Below, piece by piece: positions 54,801-61,700 of a DNA stretch of 64,000 bases. The notes beneath the pieces are model-generated. The model was not told the origin of the DNA, did no database searches, and was given only the letters and a program-made list of their open reading frames with translations. The stretch is from the NCBI GenBank assembly GCA_016716185.1, contig JADJWV010000002.1:1464501-1528500 (forward strand). The letters run 5' to 3'. The position numbers and the translations under genes are program-made. Source of the DNA: Saprospiraceae bacterium (GTDB lineage Bacteria; Bacteroidota; Bacteroidia; Chitinophagales; Saprospiraceae). Each line of letters begins with the position of its first letter. Position 1 is the stretch's first letter.

Positions 54801-57800
54801 TACGGTGACAGAACCTCCACAAGCGGGAGGCGCACCCGGACTGTTATTGGAGATAGCCGCATTACAACCGCCGGAGAAACTAACGGTTGTTAGCCAAGTA
54901 GCGTAAGTTGCATCAATGGCCGCCTGAGTTTGACAGGCCGGTTCAGTCTGATTTGCCGGGCAGGTAAGGACCACGGCGGGAGCATCGGTTACGGTGAATA
55001 CAGCGGTACAAGTTACCGGACCCTCACAGGAAGAAGTCACCGTCCAGGTCACAGTTTTTGAACCACCACAAGCTGGAGGAGCGGAACCGCCGTCATTGGA
55101 AATCATCGCATTGCAACCTCCTGTAAAAGTAGCAGTAGCTAACCAGGCTGTGTATGCTGCGTCAATAGCAGCTTGCGTCAGACAAGCAGGTTGAGTTTGA
55201 TTGACAGCACATGTTATATTAACCGCGGGAGCATTGGTTACTGTAAATACAGCGGAACAAGTTACCGGACTCTCGCAGGATGAAGTGACGGTCCAGGTTA
55301 CTGTTTTCGAACCACCACAAGCCGGAGGAGCTGAACCTCCGTCGTTTGAAATCATCGCATTGCAGCCTCCCGTAAAAGTGGCTGTTGCCAGCCAGTTGTT
55401 ATAAGCATTGTCAATGTCCGACTGGGTTTGGCAGGCAGCTTCAGTTTGGTTGGAAGCACAGCTAAGATTAATTACAGGTGCGTTGGATACGGTAAATACA
55501 GCGGAACAAGTTACCGGACTCTCGCAGGATGAAGTGACGGTCCAGGTCACAGTTTTTGAACCACCACAAGCAGGAGGAGCTGAACCTCCGTCATTGGAGA
55601 TCATTGCATTACATCCACCGGTAAATGTTGCAGAGGCAAGCCATGTTGTATAGGCCGCATCAATAGCGCCCTGAGTCTGACAAGCGGCTTCAGTTTGATT
55701 AACAGCACAGTTGAGATTCACTGCCGGAGCATTGGTGACCGTAAATACTGCGGAACAAGTAACCGGGCTGGTACAGGAAGAAGTCACCGTCCAGGTTACT
55801 GTTTTCGATCCACCGCAAATAGGTGGTGCGGAGCCTCCATCGTTTGAAATTGCCGAATTACATCCACCGGAAAAGGTAGCTGAATTTAACCATGCGGTGT
55901 AAGCTCCATCGATAGCAGCCTGTGTTTGACAAGCTGGTTCCGTTTGACTTGAAGGGCAGGTTAATACAACAGCAGGTGCATCAGTCACCGTAAACACAGC
56001 AGAACAGGTCACCGGACTTTCACAGGTTGAAGTCACGGTCCACGTCACCGTTGTGGATCCGCCACATTCTGGTGGCGCGATTCCAGCATTGTTGGAAATC
56101 ATGCCATTGCAGCCTCCGGAAAAAGATCCAGAAGCCACCCATGCAGTGAATGCGGCGTTGATCGCTGCCTGTGTCTGACATGGAGGTTCTGTTTGATTGG
56201 CCGGACAGCTGATGACTACAACTGGAGCATTGCTCACAGTAAATGAGGCTGAACAGCTTACCGGAACTTCACAAGAAGAAGTCACGGTCCAGGTTACCGT
56301 AGTTGAACCTCCGCAAGCCGGAGGAGCACCACTGGCGTTATTGGAAATGGCGGCGTTGCAACCGCCAGAGAAACTAACAGTTGTAAGCCAAGCATTGTAC
56401 GCATTATTTACATCGGTTTGGGTTTGGCAGGCTGCTACCGTTTGATTGGTTGGACAATTAAGCACAACGGGAGGAGCGTCCGTTACGGTAAATATCGCTG
56501 CACACGTCACATCGGGTTCGCAACTTGAAGTGACCGTCCAGGTTACCGTGACGGATCCGCCACAGGCTGGAGGTGCACCCGCGCTGTTATTAGAGATGGC
56601 AGCGAAGCAACCTCCGGAAAAACTAACGGTTGTTAGCCAAGTATTGTAAGCGTTATCGACAGCGGTTTGGGTTTGGCAAGCAGCAACAGTCTGATTAGCA
56701 GGGCAGGTCAGTGTAACCAGTGGTGCATCCAGTACAGTGAAAACTGCAGAACAAGTTACGTCGGGTTCGCAGGAAGAAGTCACTGTCCAGGTTACCGTTT
56801 TCGAACCTCCACAGGCATTTGGCGCTGAACCTCCATCATTGGAAATAGTTGCGTTGCAACCCCCTGTAAAAGTAGCAGTAGCCAACCAGGCTGTATAAGC
56901 GGCATCAATCGCGGCCTGAGTCTGACAAGCAGCCTGGGTATTGTTCGTCGCGCAGGTAAGTGCAATCAATGGAGCATTGGTGACCGTAAATACAGCAGAA
57001 CAGGTCACCGGACTTTCACAAGAGGAAGTCACCGTCCAGGTTACCGTTTTCGAACCACCACAAGCCGGTGGAGCTGAACCTCCGTCGTTTGATATCATCG
57101 CATTGCAGCCTCCGGTAAAAGTGGCTGTTGCCAGCCAGTTGGCGTAAGCATTGTCAATGTCCCCCTGAGTTTGGCAAGCCGCTTCAGTTTGGTTGGAAGC
57201 ACAGCTAAGATTAATCACAGGAGCATTGGTGACCGTAAATACAGCAGAGCAGGTCACCGGAACTTCGCAAGTTGAGGTCACTGTCCACGTTACTGTTTTT
57301 GATCCTCCACAAGCAGGAGGAGCGGAACCTCCGTCATTGGAGATCATTGCATTACATCCACCGGTAAATGTTGCAGAGGCAAGCCATGTTGTATAGGCCG
57401 CATCAATTGCCGTCTGAGTCTGACAGGCAGCCTCAGTTTGGTTGGATGCGCAATTGAGCACTACAGCAGGGGCTGCGGTGACTGTAAATACTGCAGAACA
57501 GGTAACATTTGGTTCGCAAGAAGAAGTCACGGTCCAGGTTACTGTTTTGGATCCACCACAAATGGGTGGTGCTGAACCACCATTATTTGAAATCGCTCCG
57601 TTACAGCCTCCGGTAAACGTAGCGGTAGCTAGCCAGGCTGCGTAAGCTGCATCAATAGCTGCCTGAGTTTGGCAAGCGGGTTCAGTTTGATTATTGGCGC
57701 AAGTGAGATTGACCAGAGGAGCATCGGTCACCGTAAATACTGCAGAACAGGTCACCGGAGATTCGCAGGTCGAAGTCACCGTCCAGGTTACCGTGGTTGA

Positions 57801-60800
57801 ACCGCCGCACGCAGATGGTGCAGAACCACCTCCATTGGAGATGGAAGCATTACAACCGCCGGAGAAACTAACGGTTGTTAACCAGGTACTGAAAGCATTG
57901 TCAATCGCTGTTTGCGTTTGGCAAGGAGCTTCAGTTTGATTGGCTGGGCAATTCAATACAACGGGAGGAGCATCGGTCACAGTAAATATGGCCGCACAGG
58001 TAACATTTGGTTCGCAGCTTGAAGTCACTGTCCAGGTCACCGTAACAGAACCACCGCAGGCTGGTGGAGCACCGGTACTGTTATTGGAAATGGCCGCATT
58101 GCAACCTCCGCTAAAACTAACAGTTGTGAGCCATGCTGCATAAGCTGCATCTACTGCAGCTTGAGTCTGGCAAACTCCTACAGTTTGGTTGGCCGGACAA
58201 TTGAGCACGACCAAAGGAGCGTCGGTCACCGTAAATACGGCAGAACAACTCACATCGGTTTCACAGCTTGAAGTCACTGTAAACGTGACCGTTGTTGAAC
58301 CTCCGCAGGCCGGAGGTGCACCGGTATTGTTGTTGTTTAGTGTTGCAAAACATCCACCTGTAAAACCGGCTGTTGCCAGCCAGGCGTTGAAAGCATTATC
58401 GATTGCTGTTTGAGTTTGACAAGCGGCCTGGGTCTGGTTCGTCGGACAGGTGAGTGTGACCATTGGAGCATCAAGCACTGTAAAAACTGCAGAACAGCTT
58501 ACATCGGGTTCACAAGTCGAAGTGACTGTCCAGGTCACTGTTTTCGAACCTCCACAGGCATCGGGAGCTGAACCACCATCGTTGGAAATAGTTGCGTTGC
58601 AACCCCCTGTAAAGGTAGCAGTTGCCAACCAGGCGGTATAAGCAGCGTCAATAGCAGCCTGAGTCTGGCAGGCGGCCTGAGTATTATTTGTAGCACAAGT
58701 GAGTGCAATTATTGGAGCATTGAGTACGGTGAATACAGCTGTACAGGTGACCGGACCCTGGCAAGTTGAAGTCACTGTCCAGGTCACTGTTTTAGAGCCA
58801 CCACAGGCAGGAGGTGCAGAGCCACCGTCATTGGAAATGGCGGCATTACAACCCCCAGTAAAACTTGCCGATGCAAGCCACGTAGCATAAGCAGCGTCGA
58901 TGGCTGCTTGTGTTTGGCAAGCCGCTTCTGTTTGATTTCCAGCGCAATTGATCGAAACGGTTGGTGCCGCTGTAACAGTAAATACAGCAGAACAGCTTAC
59001 AGGAGCTTCACAACTTGAGGTCACCGTCCACGTCACTGTTTTAGAGCCGCCACAGGCCGGTGGAGCTGAACCACCATTATTGGAAATCATCGCATTACAA
59101 CCCCCTGTAAAAGTTGCAGAAGCTAACCATGCAGTATAAGCTGCATCAATGGCAGACTGAGTCTGACAGGCAGCCTCAGTTTGGTTGGATGCACAATTGA
59201 GCACTACAGCAGGGGCAGCGGTGACTGTAAATACTGCAGAACAGGTAACATTTGGTTCGCAAGAAGAAGTCACGGTCCAGGTTACTGTTTTGGATCCACC
59301 ACAAATGGGTGGAGCTGATCCTCCATTGTTGGAAATCATGCCATTACAACCACCAGTGAAACTTGCTGAATTTAACCAGGCTGTATAAGCGGCATCTATT
59401 GCACCCTGAGTTTGGCAAGCTGCTTCCGTTTGGTTAGCAGCACAGGTTAAATTAACGAGCGGAGCATTTGTAACTGTAAATACTGCAGAACAGGTAACAT
59501 TTGGTTCGCAAGAAGAAGTCACGGTCCAGGTTACCGTTGTCGAACCTCCGCAAGCCAAAGGAGCCCCGGTATTATCGTTGGAAATCGTGGCATTGCAACC
59601 ACCCGTAAATGTGGTGGTGGCTAACCAGGCGGTAAATGCGTTATTGATGGCCGTTTGCGTCTGACAAGCCGCTTCTGTTTGATTGGAAGCGCAACTCAAG
59701 ACGACTACGGGTGCATCCGTAACGGTAAATGTTGCTGCACAGGTAACATTTGGTTCGCAAGAAGAAGTCACGGTCCAGGTTACAGTCACGGAACCACCGC
59801 ATGCCGGTGGAGCACCGGGACTGTTATTGGTAAGGGTTGCATTGCATCCCCCGCTAAAACTAACAGTTGTTAGCCATGCGGTATATGCAGCATCAACTGC
59901 AGCTTGGGTTTGGCATGCCGCAACGGTTTGATTTGCGGGGCAGGTCAGGACGACCACGGGCGCATCCGTTACCGTAAATGTTGCCGAACAGGTTACATTC
60001 GGCTCGCAAGATGAAGTCACGGTCCAGGTAACGGTTGTAGAACCACCGCAAGCAGGCGGAGCACCGGTGTTGTTATTGGATAAAGTTGCGTTGCAACCTC
60101 CGGAGAAACTAACAGTCGTTAGCCAGGTAGCAAAGGCATTGTCAATGGCGGCTTGTGTCTGGCATGCCGCTTCTGTTTGATTTCCCGGGCAGGTGAGCAC
60201 GACTGCAGGAGCATCCGTAACGGTGAATACTGCAGAACAAGTTACATCGGGTTCGCAGGTCGAAGTCACCGTCCACGTCACTGTTTTAGAGCCGCCACAA
60301 GCCGGTGGAGCTGAGCCACCATTATTGGATATCGTTGCATTACATCCTCCCGTAAAAGTGGCTGTTGCCAACCAGGCAGAATAAGCCGCATCGATAGCTG
60401 CCTGGGTTTGGCAAGCCGCCTGCGTATTATTGATGGCACAAGTAAGATTAACCAAGGGCGCATCTGTAACTGTAAAAACTGCCGAGCAGGTCGAATTTGC
60501 CTCACATGTAGAGGTCACCGTCCATGTAACAGTTGTTGACCCACCACAGGCTGGTGGAGCTCCGGTATTATTATTGGTCATGGAAGCATTGCATCCTCCG
60601 GATGTAGTTGCCGTTGCCAGCCAATTTGCAAATGCTGTATTGATCGCTGCCTGAGTCTGACAAGCTGCTTCGGTTTGATTGGAGGGACAATTTAAAACTA
60701 CAGATGGGGCATTCGTTACAGAAAATACTGCGGAACAGGTCACATCGCTCTGACACGATGAAGTGACCGTCCAGGTGACTGTCGTTGAACCTCCACAAGC

Positions 60801-61700
60801 AGGGGGAGCCCCCGTATTGTTATTGGTCATCGTGGCATTACAACCACCGGAAAAACTTGCCGTTGCCAACCAATTTGTGAATGCTGTATTCACATCCGCT
60901 TGTGTTTGACATGCAGCTACTGTAAGATTAGTTGCACAAGTCAGGACAACCGGTGGGGCTGCAGTAACCGTATAAGTGGCACTGCAGGTTACAGGTGACT
61001 GACAAGAAGAAGTCACGGTCCAGGTTACAGTGGTCGATCCACCACATCTGTCTGGTGGTCCGGTATTGTCATTGGTAATGGTTGCATTGCAGCCTCCGCT
61101 GAAAGTGGCAAGCAATAGCCAGTTTGCAAAATTGTTGTTGATATTGGTTTGGGTAAGACACGAAGGTCTGTTCCTGTTGGGTGCACAGGTTAGATTTACG
61201 TTCGGTGCGGCTGTTACTGTAAAGACAGCAGAACAGGTAACATCCATCTGACATGATGAGGTAACGGTCCAGGTTACGGTCTTAGATCCACCGCAAGCCA
61301 AAGGAGCAGATCCACCATTGTTTGAAATAGCAGCGTTACATCCACCGGTAAAGCTCGCTGTTGCCAACCAGCTTGCATAAGCTGCATCGATTGCCGCTTG
61401 GGTCTGACAGGCGGCCTGTGTACTGTTGCTCGCACAGGACAATACTACATTGGGAGCATTGGTCACTGTAAATGTGGCCGAACAGGTTACATTGGCCTGG
61501 CAAGATGAAGTTACAGTCCACGTAACCGTTACAGAACCTCCGCAGGCTGCAGGTGCAGGTCCGGCATTGTTTGAAATGGCTGCGTTGCAACCTCCGCTAA
61601 AACTAACAGTTGTTAGCCATGTGGTGTATGCGGCATCGATAGCTGCCTGGGTTTGACAAGCAGCTTGCGTATTGTTTGTTGGGCAGGTTAAAACTACATT
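45516..61700 (-). repeat. Higher-order repeat: 7 units = 1743 bp
   Basis: Numbering units from 63,941, a subtype with TTVSFSGG in the variable segment occurs at 25 places (10, 16, 17, 24, 25, 30, 31, 37-39, 44-46, 51-53, 58-60, 65-67, 72-74). All of them fall in positions 2, 3 or 4 of a seven-unit period. Other subtypes keep the same phase: PPICGG units at 19, 26 and 33; VINLSC at 28 and 35; NRxR-type units at 12, 54 and 61. Confidence 0.8.
48588..48990 (-). other. Disrupted junction inside the giant repeat gene
   Basis: Compared with the paralogous units, this stretch has an extra C in a run of six (48,589-48,594, five in the copy at 46.85 kb). It also has a base lost with a substitution that makes a TAG at 48,648-48,650. 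Near 48,853 a run of four bases is missing, and two or three small insertions follow between 48,890 and 48,975, giving a TAA at 48,882-48,884. The indels sum to zero: two full 249-bp units fit exactly between intact unit 60 and the next good unit, and both flanking frames are the same. Confidence 0.7.

Noticed and set aside
45665..61620. CTAAC-N4-GTTAG inverted repeat in TTVSFSGG-type units
   Set aside because: The left arm is always kept because it encodes Val-Ser, but the right arm is broken (GTAAG, GTGAG, GTTAA) in about half of the copies. So there is no sign that the hairpin itself is selected.
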